Source: Halorubrum hochsteinianum
Lineage (GTDB): Archaea > Halobacteriota > Halobacteria > Halobacteriales > Haloferacaceae
Assembly: GCF_023702125.1 (NCBI RefSeq)
Contig: NZ_CP098415.1
Location: forward strand, 372,001 to 436,000
Direction: 5' to 3'
DNA: 64,000 nucleotides
The translations under genes and the position numbers were made by a program. Positions 33,842 through 43,130 of this stretch are shown one piece after another; the stretch's first letter is position 1; the number at the start of each line of letters is the position of its first letter. A model generated the notes under the pieces. The model saw nothing but the letters and a program-made list of their open reading frames with translations, had not been told where the DNA came from and ran no database searches.

Positions 33842-34790
33842 ATCGGATCCTCGGGTCAAGCGCCGCGTACACGATGTCGGCGACGAGGTTCGCGAGAATG
33901 ACGAAGAACCCGGTAAAGAGGGTGATCGCCATGACGACGTTGATCTCTCGCTGGTTGATGGCGTCGATGAACTCCCGTCCGAGCCCCGGCCAGTTGAACA
34001 CGACCTCCACGACGACCGAGCCGGCCACGATAGAGGCCGTGAGCGTCGCCGCGAGCGTGACGACCGAGATCAGGGAGTTCCGCAGCACGTGTTTGAGAAT
34101 CACCGTGCGCTCGGGGAGCCCCTTCGCGCGGGCGGCGGTGACGTACTCCTTGTTCAGTTCCTCCGTCATCGACGTCCGCATCACGCGCATGATGCTCGCC
34201 GCCGAGGCGGTCCCGATGGTGATCCCCGGGAGGATGAGATACCGCAGCATCTCCGGGGAGATGAGCGACGATCTCGACGGCGCTAACACCGGGAAGAGAC
34301 CCAGATACAGCGAGAATATCAGGATCAACATCAGGCCGAGCCAGAAGTTCGGGATCGAGATCCCGGACAGCGCGAGGAAGCGGCTGACGGTGTCGCCGAG
34401 CTGGTCTTTGTTGACCGCCGCGTAGACTCCCGCCGGGATGGCGATGATGAGCGCGAACGCCCAGCCGAAGAGACCGAGCGCGATGGTCTCGGGGAGCCGC
34501 CGCCACACGATGTCGGAGACCTCGCGCCCCGTCTGGAGCTCCTGTCCGAAGTCGCCGACGAGCACGTTCGAGATCCAGTCCAGGTACTGCTCCCAGACGG
34601 GGCCCGAGAGCCCCCAGCGTTCGCGGAGCGCGGCCTCTTCGGCCGCCGTCACGTCCGGGTTCAACGCGACGAGTTGGGTGACCGGGTCGCCGGGAGTCAG
34701 GTGGAACATCCCGAAGGTGATCACCGACACCCCGAACATGATCGGGATTATTGATAGCGTTCGCTTCAGTATGAAACGTTGGAGACTCAT
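33834..34790 (-). CDS. dppB: Peptide ABC transporter permease, DppB type (transporter B)
   Basis: A 318-aa permease with the N-terminal RFILKRTLSIIPIMFGVSVITF helix, a periplasmic loop with HLTPGDP, the EAA loop (NKEYVTAARAKGLPERTVILKHVLRN), and the DPRIRYD terminus. It lies 85 bp downstream of the binding-protein gene and is translationally coupled to dppC. Confidence 0.92.
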   Translation of the reverse strand: MSLQRFILKRTLSIIPIMFGVSVITFGMFHLTPGDPVTQLVALNPDVTAAEEAALRERWGLSGPVWEQYLDWISNVLVGDFGQELQTGREVSDIVWRRLPETIALGLFGWAFALIIAIPAGVYAAVNKDQLGDTVSRFLALSGISIPNFWLGLMLILIFSLYLGLFPVLAPSRSSLISPEMLRYLILPGITIGTASAASIMRVMRTSMTEELNKEYVTAARAKGLPERTVILKHVLRNSLISVVTLAATLTASIVAGSVVVEVVFNWPGLGREFIDAINQREINVVMAITLFTGFFVILANLVADIVYAALDPRIRYD

Positions 34791-34875
34791 CGTTGCGTGG
34801 TTACCGTGGTGGGTTCAGCTGTCAGTAGATGTAATGCGGTCATTCGTGTGGTCGAAACGGGGTGTTCGCGGAGCG

Positions 34876-36858
34876 TCAGTTGTCCGCGGCGACCTGTTCA
34901 AGCAGCTCTTCGGCGCGCTCAACGTTGTACTCGTTCATCGGTCGGAGCTCCTCCTCCAGAGCCTCGGCGTCGGCGGTCCCGCTCCCCTGCGCCAACTGCG
35001 GGATCGGAGTCCAAGCCGGTCGACCGTAGCCGCTGAACACGTTCTCGACGATCCGCTCGCGGGGGATCAGGTGATTGATCGCCTGCCGGAGGCGGGCGTC
35101 GTCGAACGGCGCGACGTTGACCGGGTACTGGATATACTCGTAGCCGCCCGTCTCGACGCTGTAGACGAGGAACTCCTCCGAGGAGTCGAAGTCGTCGAGC
35201 GTCGACGTGTTGATTCCGTACGTGGAGTCGATCTCGCCGTTCTGAAGCGCTCCGGACCGGGTGGAGTCGTCGGGGACGATCTCGACCTCGAACCCGTCGA
35301 TGACCGGTCCGTCGGGGAAGTCGCTGGAGCCGTCGAACCAGCTGAACGCCTCGCTGACGCCCTTCTGTTCGGTCCAGTAGTTGTCGAACTTCGTGACCTC
35401 GTAGTACTGGGCGTCCTCGAACTCGGAGAACTCGTAGGGGCCCGTCCCGATCGGGGTGTTACCCTCGCGCGGGTCGATGTTGCCCTTCTCGACCTCCTCG
35501 ATCTGCGTGGCGTTGAGGATGAGCGGCGAGGGGAGCTCGCGCTCGGCCTCGGCGTCGGCGACCTGCGCGTACAGGTCGACCGTGTACTCGTCGACCTGGA
35601 CCGCGGTCAAAAGCGAGTCGAACGTCTGTGCGGAGATGTCCGAGTTCTCGACGTACTCGAAGGTCGCGACCACGTCCTCCGCGGTGAGTTCGTCGCCGTT
35701 GTGGAACTCGACCCCCTCCTGGAGGTTGTACCGGTACTGCATCCCGTAGGTGCCGTCCTCGACCGCCTCGGCGGCGTCGTCGGGGAGCAGGACACGGACC
35801 TCGTCGTCTTCGGCGGGGTTGTCTTCCGGGTGCGGGACGACGACCTGCTCGTCCGTGTCGATCGCGCCCTCCTCGGTGGTGCCGACCGTCGACATGTAGT
35901 CCGCGTACGCGGTCCGGTCGATGTCCTGCGTGTCGCGGAGTTCGTAGCTCTCGGCGAGCCACGGGTAGACGTTACCCTGCGCGTCGTTTGCGGTCAGCCC
36001 CTCGTAGATGAACCCCTGCGCCAGCGTCGAGGTCGTGTCGGTGCTGTGCGGGGGGTCGAAGGACTCGATGTTCGCGCCCACCGCGAGCGACAGCGTGCCG
36101 CCCTCGGAGAGGTCCGAGAGGTCGGAGTCGCCCGCGGCGTTCTCGCGGTCGACCCACATGATCTGCTCGTCCTGCGGCGCGAACATGTTGTAGCTGTACA
36201 TCCCCTCCTGGAAGGGCCACATCTCGAATCCGTGGAGGTCCGTGTTCGAGACGGAGGTGGCGAGGTTGAAGTGGGTGATCGAGCTGTACCGCTCGTCCGC
36301 GAGGTAGTTCCAGACCTCGTCGTACCGCTCCGCGCGGAGTTCGGCGTCTTCGGCGACCTCGACGCCGTACCGAGCGGAGTCCATCAGGTCGTCCAGTTCG
36401 GAGTCGTTGATCCCGTTGAGGTTACAACACTGACCGACGTTGTCGGAGTGGTGGAGGGCGTTACAGAAGCTACCGGGGTTGAACGTTCCGGAGAGGCCGA
36501 TACACGGAACGTACCCGTTGTTCTGGTATTCGGGGTCGAGGACGCGACCGACGTACGTGTTCCACTCGTACGTCTCGACGGTCGTGTTGAAGTAGCCGGT
36601 CTGCTCCATCGACTCGGCGATGAGCTCGACCATCTGAAGCCGGTCGCTGTTGTCGGCGTTGACTTCGAGCTGAACGTCGAGGGGGAAAAGCTCTCCATCG
36701 CCGCCGTCGCCGCCGTCACCGCCGTCGCCGCCGTCGCCGCCGTCGGATTGGCCGCCACACCCGGCCAGGCTGGCTGCGCCAGCCGCCCCGATGGTGGCGA
36801 TAACGTTACGTCGATTGATGTTTTGGTTGGAATCGGATGCGTTGTGCCGACTTGGCAT
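34876..36858 (-). CDS. Circularly permuted SBP_bac_5 peptide-binding lipoprotein (transporter B)
   Basis: A 660-aa lipoprotein. It has twin Arg 16-17, lipobox LAGC with C34 and a Gly/Asp linker to about 56. Residues 58-226 match what is normally the C-terminal part of the family: LDVQLEVNADN, VELIAESMEQTG, ETYEWNTYVGRV, and HFNLATSVSNTDLHGFEMWP. Only after a linker (227-252) does the normal N-terminal start appear: GGTLSLAVGANIESFDPPHS at 253, then IYEGLTANDAQGNVYPWLAESYE, EGVEFHNGDELTAEDVV, TPIGTGPYEF and FDDARLRQAINHLI. The protein stops at ERAEELLEQVAADN, exactly where the C-terminal part would usually continue. Both halves look complete, so this is an apparent natural circular permutation. 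It presumably delivers peptides to transporter B. Confidence 0.88.
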   Translation of the reverse strand: MPSRHNASDSNQNINRRNVIATIGAAGAASLAGCGGQSDGGDGGDGGDGGDGGDGELFPLDVQLEVNADNSDRLQMVELIAESMEQTGYFNTTVETYEWNTYVGRVLDPEYQNNGYVPCIGLSGTFNPGSFCNALHHSDNVGQCCNLNGINDSELDDLMDSARYGVEVAEDAELRAERYDEVWNYLADERYSSITHFNLATSVSNTDLHGFEMWPFQEGMYSYNMFAPQDEQIMWVDRENAAGDSDLSDLSEGGTLSLAVGANIESFDPPHSTDTTSTLAQGFIYEGLTANDAQGNVYPWLAESYELRDTQDIDRTAYADYMSTVGTTEEGAIDTDEQVVVPHPEDNPAEDDEVRVLLPDDAAEAVEDGTYGMQYRYNLQEGVEFHNGDELTAEDVVATFEYVENSDISAQTFDSLLTAVQVDEYTVDLYAQVADAEAERELPSPLILNATQIEEVEKGNIDPREGNTPIGTGPYEFSEFEDAQYYEVTKFDNYWTEQKGVSEAFSWFDGSSDFPDGPVIDGFEVEIVPDDSTRSGALQNGEIDSTYGINTSTLDDFDSSEEFLVYSVETGGYEYIQYPVNVAPFDDARLRQAINHLIPRERIVENVFSGYGRPAWTPIPQLAQGSGTADAEALEEELRPMNEYNVERAEELLEQVAADN

Positions 36859-36880
36859 ACCACATCGTACAACCGATTAC

Positions 36881-36890
36881 TATAATATGT
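36881..36890 (-). promoter_or_regulatory. TATA box for the permuted binding-protein operon
   Basis: The minus strand reads ACATATTATA, 23-32 nt before the ATG at 36858, predicting a leaderless operon mRNA. Confidence 0.6.
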
Positions 36891-37267
36891 TACGATACGC
36901 CGAGAGAGTACGTTTAGAACGCATTATTGGCTGATTTTTGATTTATTCGAGCTTTTTAAGTACAAAATACAAATATTTGTGACTACAGAGCAACAATAAA
37001 GTATGAATAATCATTATAAAACACGGGTTCGTCCGGTCTCGGAGAGCGTGACCCCCGGAATTGATCGCTACCGATCCGCGGATATGACAGTTCTCCGAGC
37101 AGATCCAGAAATCGTGTCAAATACAGATTATACGTGTCCGGAGCCGTAGGCGACCCCTGTCGGTCCCGAGTCAGCGCTCGAGACGGTGTTCGGCCGGACT
37201 CAAAAAGGGGCAAAAGATTCCGCATGACGGCGGAACCCCACGTCCGGTCACGACATGTGAGCCGACG
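36891..37267. other. AT-rich intergenic segment next to an IS element
   Basis: Nucleotides about 36900-37015 are strikingly AT-rich for this chromosome, with runs such as TTTTTGATTTATT. The rest, to 37267, is ordinary. One minus-strand open frame crosses the IS end but shows no family features. I see no gene here; it may be remnant foreign DNA or the original promoter region of transporter C. Confidence 0.5.
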
Positions 37268-37957
37268 GTGTTCAGATAAGGTTTGAAAGTGAGGCGGTGC
37301 GTTTTCAAAGTGTTCTATGCCAGAAAACGACCGCCTCAGCGGCTGTTTAGACGAGATCAACTTAGAGTTTGTGGAGCGAGAAGCAACACCGAAGCTGTTG
37401 ATGAAGCTCAGTATTCAGCTCCATTTGTCTGGACTATCGCTTTCGAATACTGTTTCGTTTCTTGAGGTATTCGGTGTTGATCGAGTTCGATCGACCGTTC
37501 ATAACTGGGTTCACAAAGCCGACCTACAGCCGGAATCGGATCGGAACCCGAATCACGTCGCGGTTGATGAGACCGTGATTCAACTCGATACTGAGCAATA
37601 TTGGCTGTACGCTGCTGTCGATCCCGAATCAAATGATCTGCTACACACACGGCTTGAACCGACGAGAAATAACGCGATCGCAGATCGGTTTTTCGCGGAA
37701 CTCCGCGAAAAACACGACGTAGATGACGCGATCTTTCTCGTTGATGGTGCGGCTCCACTTCAGCGAGCCTGTCGTAAACACGGCCTCGATTTCAGATACG
37801 AACGACATGGAAATCGGAACAGCGTCGAACGTGTCTTTCGTGAGGTAAAACGCAGAACTACCAGTTTCTCAAACTGTTTCAGCAACGCCGAAGCAGAAAC
37901 AGCAAACGAGTGGCTCAGATCCTTTGCCTTCGCATGGAATCAGCTTATCTGAACACT
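37268..37957 (+). mobile_element. IS6-family insertion sequence (690 bp)
   Basis: Bounded by perfect 13-bp terminal inverted repeats: GTGTTCAGATAAG at 37268-37280 and its complement at 37945-37957. It encloses one transposase. A 9-bp direct repeat TGTGAGCCG flanks it (37256-37264, 37962-37970) but is 3-4 nt away from the ends, so it is not a clean target duplication. The element ends 50 bp before the broken binding-protein gene of transporter C. Confidence 0.88.
37317..37952 (+). CDS. IS6-family DDE transposase
   Basis: A 211-aa transposase with D84 (VAVDETV), D143 (LVDGAAPLQ) and E171 (NSVERVFREVKRRT) as the likely DDE triad. An N-terminal helix-turn-helix region (LSLSNTVSFLEVFGV) binds DNA. 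Length and order fit the compact haloarchaeal IS6 subgroup. Codon use is less GC-rich than in neighbouring genes. The frame is intact, so the element could be active. Confidence 0.9.
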   Translation: MPENDRLSGCLDEINLEFVEREATPKLLMKLSIQLHLSGLSLSNTVSFLEVFGVDRVRSTVHNWVHKADLQPESDRNPNHVAVDETVIQLDTEQYWLYAAVDPESNDLLHTRLEPTRNNAIADRFFAELREKHDVDDAIFLVDGAAPLQRACRKHGLDFRYERHGNRNSVERVFREVKRRTTSFSNCFSNAEAETANEWLRSFAFAWNQLI

Positions 37958-38007
37958 ACCTGTGAGCCGGGCTGAGCTTTTTTGTATGCTCATTCATACC
38001 ATCTGGT

Positions 38008-39853
38008 ATGTCACGTCGAGACATGAATGGTAGTGACGATTCCCCACACGTCGGTCGGCGGCAATGGCTCTCCGCGCTCGGTCTCGCCGGGGCGGTAACG
38101 CTCGCGGGCTGTTCCGGCGACGGCGGCGGCGGCCTCTTTCTCGACGCTCAATCCGATATATAACAGCGAGGATGGAGCTGGGGACGCGATCGCTCGCGCC
38201 CTCGATCTGGGCTACGTGTTCGACGAGAACAACGAGTACGTCCCGCTCCTCTACGACATGTCCACCGAGGACGGCGAGGTGTGGACCTTCGACGTCCGCG
38301 AGGGACTCGAGTTCAGCGACCCGTACGGCGAGGTGACCGCGAGCGACTTCGTCTATCTCATTCAGGAGATACACCAGAGCAGTTGGGCGAGTTCGGTGAA
38401 TTCGACGAACTGGACCGGCGTCGAGGTCGAAGAGACGGGCGAGTACGAGTTCCAGGCCACGCTTGAGACGCCGCAGCTCCTCTGGCCCGAGAGCTTCGAT
38501 CCGCTGCTGTACCCGATCCCGCAGGAGCTGCTCGAACCGTACGTCGAGGAGGAAGACACCGAGGGGCTCCGGCAGGACGAGGAGCTGCTCGAACTCCAGT
38601 TCTCGGGGAATCTCGGCCCGTACGTCCTCGACGAGTGGCAGCGGGACGGCGGGACCCGGTACAGCCGCAACGACGACTACTACCTCCAGGACGCGGACGA
38701 CCTCCCGGATGTCTTCAACGAGGCCCCGTACTTCGAGGCCGCGGAGATCCGGGTGATCGGCGAGCAGGCCTCTCGGCTCGGTGCGCTGGAGACCGGCGAG
38801 GTCGACTCGGCCGCAATCCCGCCCAACCAGGTCGAGTCGTACCGGAACAACGACGAGATCTACGTCAACCGGATCCCGCAGCCGTACAACGAGAAGATCT
38901 CGGTCAACATGCGGGACAACGGGTGGACGACCGGCCCGGGCAACATGTTCCGACACGTCCCGTTCCGGCAGGCGATGGCCGCCGCCATTGACAAGGAGGG
39001 ACTGATCGAGGGCGTGTTCCGCGACTTCGCCCAGACGCACTTCACCTGGCAGCCGCGGTTCAGTAACTTCTACCCGCCGGAGGAGGACATCCCGCAGTTC
39101 GGCGTCGGCGACAGCTACGGGAGCGAGGTGGCCCGCGGGCTGGCCGAGGACGCGTTCGCGGAGTCCGAGTACGACTACCGGTTCGACGGCGAGACGATGG
39201 TCGACCCCGACGGGAATCAGGTCCAACTCAGCCTCTACCACAGCGCCGGGCAGAACACCGAGCAGCTGATGGCTGACTTCATCGCCTAGGAGCTCGGCGA
39301 CAACCTCGGCATGGACGTGACCGTCGAGGCCATCGACGGGACCCGGTTCAACAACGAGTACTGGCAGCAGACCGACTATCCAACCCCCGAGACGAACGAG
39401 GAGGGCGAGGTCACCAACGTGCCGGACGAACTCGTCGACACGGTGAACGGCGAGGAGGTTGAGTGGACCCAGCCCACCGCGACCAACCCCGGTCCGCGAA
39501 ACATTACGTCCAATCAGGAGTGGGACATGGAGGTCGTGTTCGGGCTGAACACGTACCCGCGGAACCCGCTCACCAACAGCGTCTTCTTCGAGGGCGCGAA
39601 TCCGCTGTACAACCCGGTCGGCTACTACCCCGGGTTCGACGCCGAGCAGCTGTTCCAGAACGCGCGAGAGGCGACCACTCAGGAGGAGCTGGCCGACGCG
39701 CTCATCGAGCTGTTCGCCAACCTCGCCGAGGAGCAGCCGTACATCATGCTCGCGTTCCCCGACGACACCGTCGGCTACCGCGAGGGGCTCGAAGGGCCCA
39801 TCGAGAACTTCTCCAACGGCTGGAACCTCCCGGCCTGGAGATACGGGGAGTAG
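38008..39853 (+). pseudogene. Broken SBP_bac_5 binding-protein gene (transporter C)
   Basis: The gene starts with a Tat lipoprotein signal (GRRQWLSALGLAGAVTLAGC). A frameshift in the GGC-repeat linker (about 38120-38145) moves the reading frame from the signal peptide to the body: STLNPIYNSEDGAGDAIAR... at 38140 onward. A TAG at 39287-39289 then interrupts FIA-ELGDNLGMDV, consistent with a CAG-to-TAG change. The remainder continues in frame to 39853. Domain order is normal (N-part then C-part), in contrast to the permuted protein of transporter B. As written, no secreted full-length protein can be made. Confidence 0.88.
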
Positions 39854-39892
39854 GTTCCTTCCTCGCCACCACACGTTCTTCACGATATCAAC

Positions 39893-40867
39893 ATGGGATT
39901 TGGAAGGTACGTAACCGCTCGCGTTCTCTGAGCAGGAGTCGTATCGCTCGTCATCACGACGATCACGTTTCTGCTGCTGTCGGCCGCGCCGAACCCGGAC
40001 GTACAGCAGGCCACCACGCAGGCCGCGCTCCAAGGCGGCGACCCGGCGGCGGCCGCGGAGCGGGCGAGGGAGCTCCGGGGGCTCGACGAACCGCTCTACG
40101 TCAGGTACTTCGATTTCATCCAAGGCGTGTACACCCTCGACTGGGGCTGGTCGAGCAGTCGGAGCCAGCCGGTCCTGGAGGCCGTCGTCGGCGCGCTGTA
40201 CTACACCGCGCAGTACTCGATCCCGTGGACGGTCCTCACGGTGATCCTCGGGCCGCTCGTCGGCGTGTACTCCGCGGCGAACATGTACAGTTGGCGGGAC
40301 CACGCGGCGACCGGATTCGCCTTCTTCGGCTACGCCATCCCGAACTTCTTCTTCGGGATCATCCTGCTGTTGGTCTTCGGGGTGTGGCTGGAGGTGATTC
40401 CGGTCGTCTACAACACGGACGTCGCGGTGTTCAGCGTCGAGAACGCGGTCCAGCTGACGATACCGGTGTTCGTGTTGGTCACCGGCTCGATCGGCGCGCT
40501 CATGCGCGTCTCCCGGAACGAGTCCGCGGAGTTCCAGAACTCCGACTTCATGAAGACCGCGAAGGCGAAGGGAGTCTCGCCGCTCCGGGCGTACGCGTAC
40601 CACGTCATGCGCCCGACGCTCGTCCCGGTCTCGACGACGCTCGTCGGACAGCTCCTCGCGCTGTTCTTGGGCTCGTCGCTGCTCGTCGAGGTCGTCTTCG
40701 GCATCCCGGGGCTCGGCCGGCTGACCTTCGAGGCACTGCTCTCACAGGACACCAACCTCGTGTTGGGGACGACCCTGTTCTTCACGTTCGTCGCGGTTGT
40801 GGGGAACCTCATCGAGGACCTCGTGTTCACCGTACTCGACCCGCGTATCAGCTATGATGACAGGTAA
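39893..40867 (+). pseudogene. dppB: DppB-type permease gene with early nonsense codon (transporter C)
   Basis: It starts MGFGRYVTARVL and then meets TGA at 39929-39931 (codon 13). The frame continues as a normal permease (AGVVSLVITTITFLLL...LDEPLYVRYFDFIQG...DWGWSSSRSQPV...) to DPRISYDDR. The family usually has Trp here, so TGG-to-TGA is likely. An internal GTG at 40127 would lose the first helix and loop. Unless the stop is a sequencing error, the permease is inactive. Confidence 0.85.
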
Positions 40868-40881
40868 CTCAACGGAGAACG

Positions 40882-42066
40882 ATGGCGACTGAAAGCCCGG
40901 AACAGTTCGACCAAGTCGACTGGAACGACCTCTCGCGGTCGGGACGCTTCGATCTGTCGATCAACTCGATCGGGATGCTGGTGACGGCGCTCCCGCTCGC
41001 CCTGCTCGGCGTGTACGACTGGCGCTTCGTCGGCGACCGGACGGCGACCTTCGAGTTCGTCGGTCTCGATCGGACGCTGGAGACGGTCGACTTCTTGTTC
41101 ATCTTCACGCTGCTCTTGGCGTTCTGGTACCTCGTCTTGCCGCTGTACCAGAACCCGCGGCGGACGCGGTACTACTGGAAGGAGTTCAAGCGCAACCGCC
41201 CGGCGGTCGTGAGCCTTGGGTGGCTCGGAATCGTGTTCGTCGGCGGAATCGTCGGGCCGCTCGTGATGAGCGCGCCGCAACAGGAACTGCTCATCGCCTA
41301 CCAGCCGCCCGTGTTCACGTCCGTCGTCGACACGACGCCGGCGACCTGCGTCGGCGAGGTGATAAACGGGCGCTGTCACGGGACTTGGCAGCACCCGCTC
41401 GGCACGACGAACGCCGGCCGAGACGTGTTCACGATGATCGTCTACGGGATGACGATCAGCATGCAGATCGCCTTCATCACGACGACCATCGTCTCGACGA
41501 TCGGCATCGCGTTCGGCACGCTGAGCGCGTACGCCGGCGGCTGGGTGGACGAGATGATGATGCGGTTCACCGACATCATCCTCTCGTTCCCGACGTTCCT
41601 GATGTTTCTACTCATCCTGTACGTCTACGGCGCGGGGCTCGGCATGTTCATCGTGGTCTTCTCCCTGTTCGGGTGGGGCGGGACCGCCCGGTACGTGCGG
41701 AGCAAGTCGCTGTCGATCTCGGAGGAGGAGTTCATCAAGTCCAGCCGCATCAGCGGCGCGAGCACGTATCAGGTCATCCGCGGCCACGTGGTCCCGAACG
41801 TCGCGAGCAGCATCATCACGCAGCTCACACTGCTCATTCCCGGATTCCTGCTGTTCGAAGCGCAACTCGCGTTCCTCGGCATCGGCGACTCGACGATCCC
41901 GTCGTGGGGACAGCTCATCTCGGCCGGTCGGAGCGACCTCTCCTTTGCCCCGTGGATCGTGTTAGCGCCCGGTATCGTGCTGTTCCTGACCATCCTCGCG
42001 TTCAACTTCCTCGGCGACGCACTCCTGGACGCGTTGAACCCCGAAGCCGAGGCGGAGAACGCATAA
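40882..42066 (+). CDS. dppC: Peptide ABC transporter permease, DppC type (transporter C)
   Basis: A 394-aa permease, intact. Like the DppC of transporter A it has extra N-terminal hydrophobic segments, a KEFKRNRPAVVSLG segment, and an extracytoplasmic Cys pair (TCVGEVINGRCHGTW) before HPLGTTNAGRD. The EAA loop (EEFIKSSRISGASTYQVIRGHVVPN) is intact. The stop overlaps the dppD ATG by one base. Confidence 0.88.
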   Translation: MATESPEQFDQVDWNDLSRSGRFDLSINSIGMLVTALPLALLGVYDWRFVGDRTATFEFVGLDRTLETVDFLFIFTLLLAFWYLVLPLYQNPRRTRYYWKEFKRNRPAVVSLGWLGIVFVGGIVGPLVMSAPQQELLIAYQPPVFTSVVDTTPATCVGEVINGRCHGTWQHPLGTTNAGRDVFTMIVYGMTISMQIAFITTTIVSTIGIAFGTLSAYAGGWVDEMMMRFTDIILSFPTFLMFLLILYVYGAGLGMFIVVFSLFGWGGTARYVRSKSLSISEEEFIKSSRISGASTYQVIRGHVVPNVASSIITQLTLLIPGFLLFEAQLAFLGIGDSTIPSWGQLISAGRSDLSFAPWIVLAPGIVLFLTILAFNFLGDALLDALNPEAEAENA

Positions 42067-43130
42067 TGCCAAGCGATCACCTACTCGAGGTCGAAGACCT
42101 CACGACGACGTTCGGCACCGACGAGGGAACGCTCACCGCGGTCGACGGGGTCGACTTCGACGTCGACACCGGCGAGACCGTCTGTATCGTCGGCGAATCG
42201 GGGTCCGGCAAGACGGTCGCGACCGAGTCGATAACGCGGCTCATCAAGACCCCACCGGGACAGATCGAGGGAACCGTCCGGTACAAGGGCCGGGACCTGC
42301 TGACGATGCCCGAGCCGGAGCTCCGAAACGTCCGCGGGAACGAGATCGCACACATCTTCCAGAACCCGCAGGAGGCGATGAACCACTGCTACTCCGTCGG
42401 GTGGCAGATCACCGAGGCGCTCCAGATCCACCAGGACGTCTCGGACGAGGAGGCCCGGGCGAAGGCGGTCGATCTCATGGACCGGGTCGGCATCGCGAAC
42501 GCGAGCGCGCGCTTCGACGACTACCCGCACGAGTTCTCCGGCGGCCAGAAACAGCGCGTGATGATCGCGATGGCGCTCGTCGGCGACCCCGACCTGCTCA
42601 TCGCCGACGAGCCGACGACCGCGCTCGACGTGACGGTCCAGGCGCAGATCCTGCGACTCCTCGACGACCTCCAAGAGGAGTTCGACATGGGCGTGCTGTT
42701 CGTGACCCACGACCTCGGCGTCGTCGCGGAGATCGCCGACCGGATCGTCGTGATGTACGCCGGGAAGGTGATGGAGCGGGGCGGCGTCCTCGACATCTTC
42801 GATCACCCCGCGCACCCGTACACCCAACAGCTGTTGGAGTGTCTCCCGGAGTTCGGCGGGACGACGGCGGGCGGGATCCCCGGAACGCTTCCCGACCCGC
42901 ACGACTCACCGGACGGGTGCCGCTTCGCGCCGCGCTGCGGATACGCCGAGGAGGCGTGTCGCACCGGCGAACAGCCGGATGAGATCGAGGTCAGTCCGGG
43001 CCAGCGGGTCTCCTGCGTCCACTACGGGCCGGGGATGGACCCCTCCGTCGTGCGGAACGACAACTTCGAGCCCGTCGGGGGCGACGGGGCGGCCGACGGC
43101 GAGAGCGGGGTGAGTCGCGCCGATGACTGA
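42066..43130 (+). CDS. dppD: Peptide ABC transporter ATPase, DppD type (transporter C)
   Basis: A 354-aa ABC ATPase with Walker A GESGSGKT, signature FSGGQKQR, Walker B LLIADEPT, the H-switch, and a compact cysteine domain (GCRFAPRCGYAEEAC...SCVHYG). Intact although two upstream genes of its operon are broken. It overlaps the F subunit by 8 nt. Confidence 0.9.
   Translation: MPSDHLLEVEDLTTTFGTDEGTLTAVDGVDFDVDTGETVCIVGESGSGKTVATESITRLIKTPPGQIEGTVRYKGRDLLTMPEPELRNVRGNEIAHIFQNPQEAMNHCYSVGWQITEALQIHQDVSDEEARAKAVDLMDRVGIANASARFDDYPHEFSGGQKQRVMIAMALVGDPDLLIADEPTTALDVTVQAQILRLLDDLQEEFDMGVLFVTHDLGVVAEIADRIVVMYAGKVMERGGVLDIFDHPAHPYTQQLLECLPEFGGTTAGGIPGTLPDPHDSPDGCRFAPRCGYAEEACRTGEQPDEIEVSPGQRVSCVHYGPGMDPSVVRNDNFEPVGGDGAADGESGVSRADD

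Noticed and set aside
36983-37360. A 125-codon minus-strand frame spanning the left end of the IS
   Set aside because: It crosses the IS boundary, has no recognisable features, and ends in the AT-rich patch, so it is probably fortuitous.
38216-39853. Two separate genes (38216-39289 and 39311-39853)
   Set aside because: Both are in the same frame, separated only by the TAG, and together form one normal binding-protein body preceded by a signal peptide.
39287-39931. UAG as pyrrolysine and UGA as selenocysteine in transporter C genes
   Set aside because: No pyrrolysine or selenocysteine machinery is known in haloarchaea, the same operon also has a frameshift, and the replaced residues fit Gln and Trp by single transitions.
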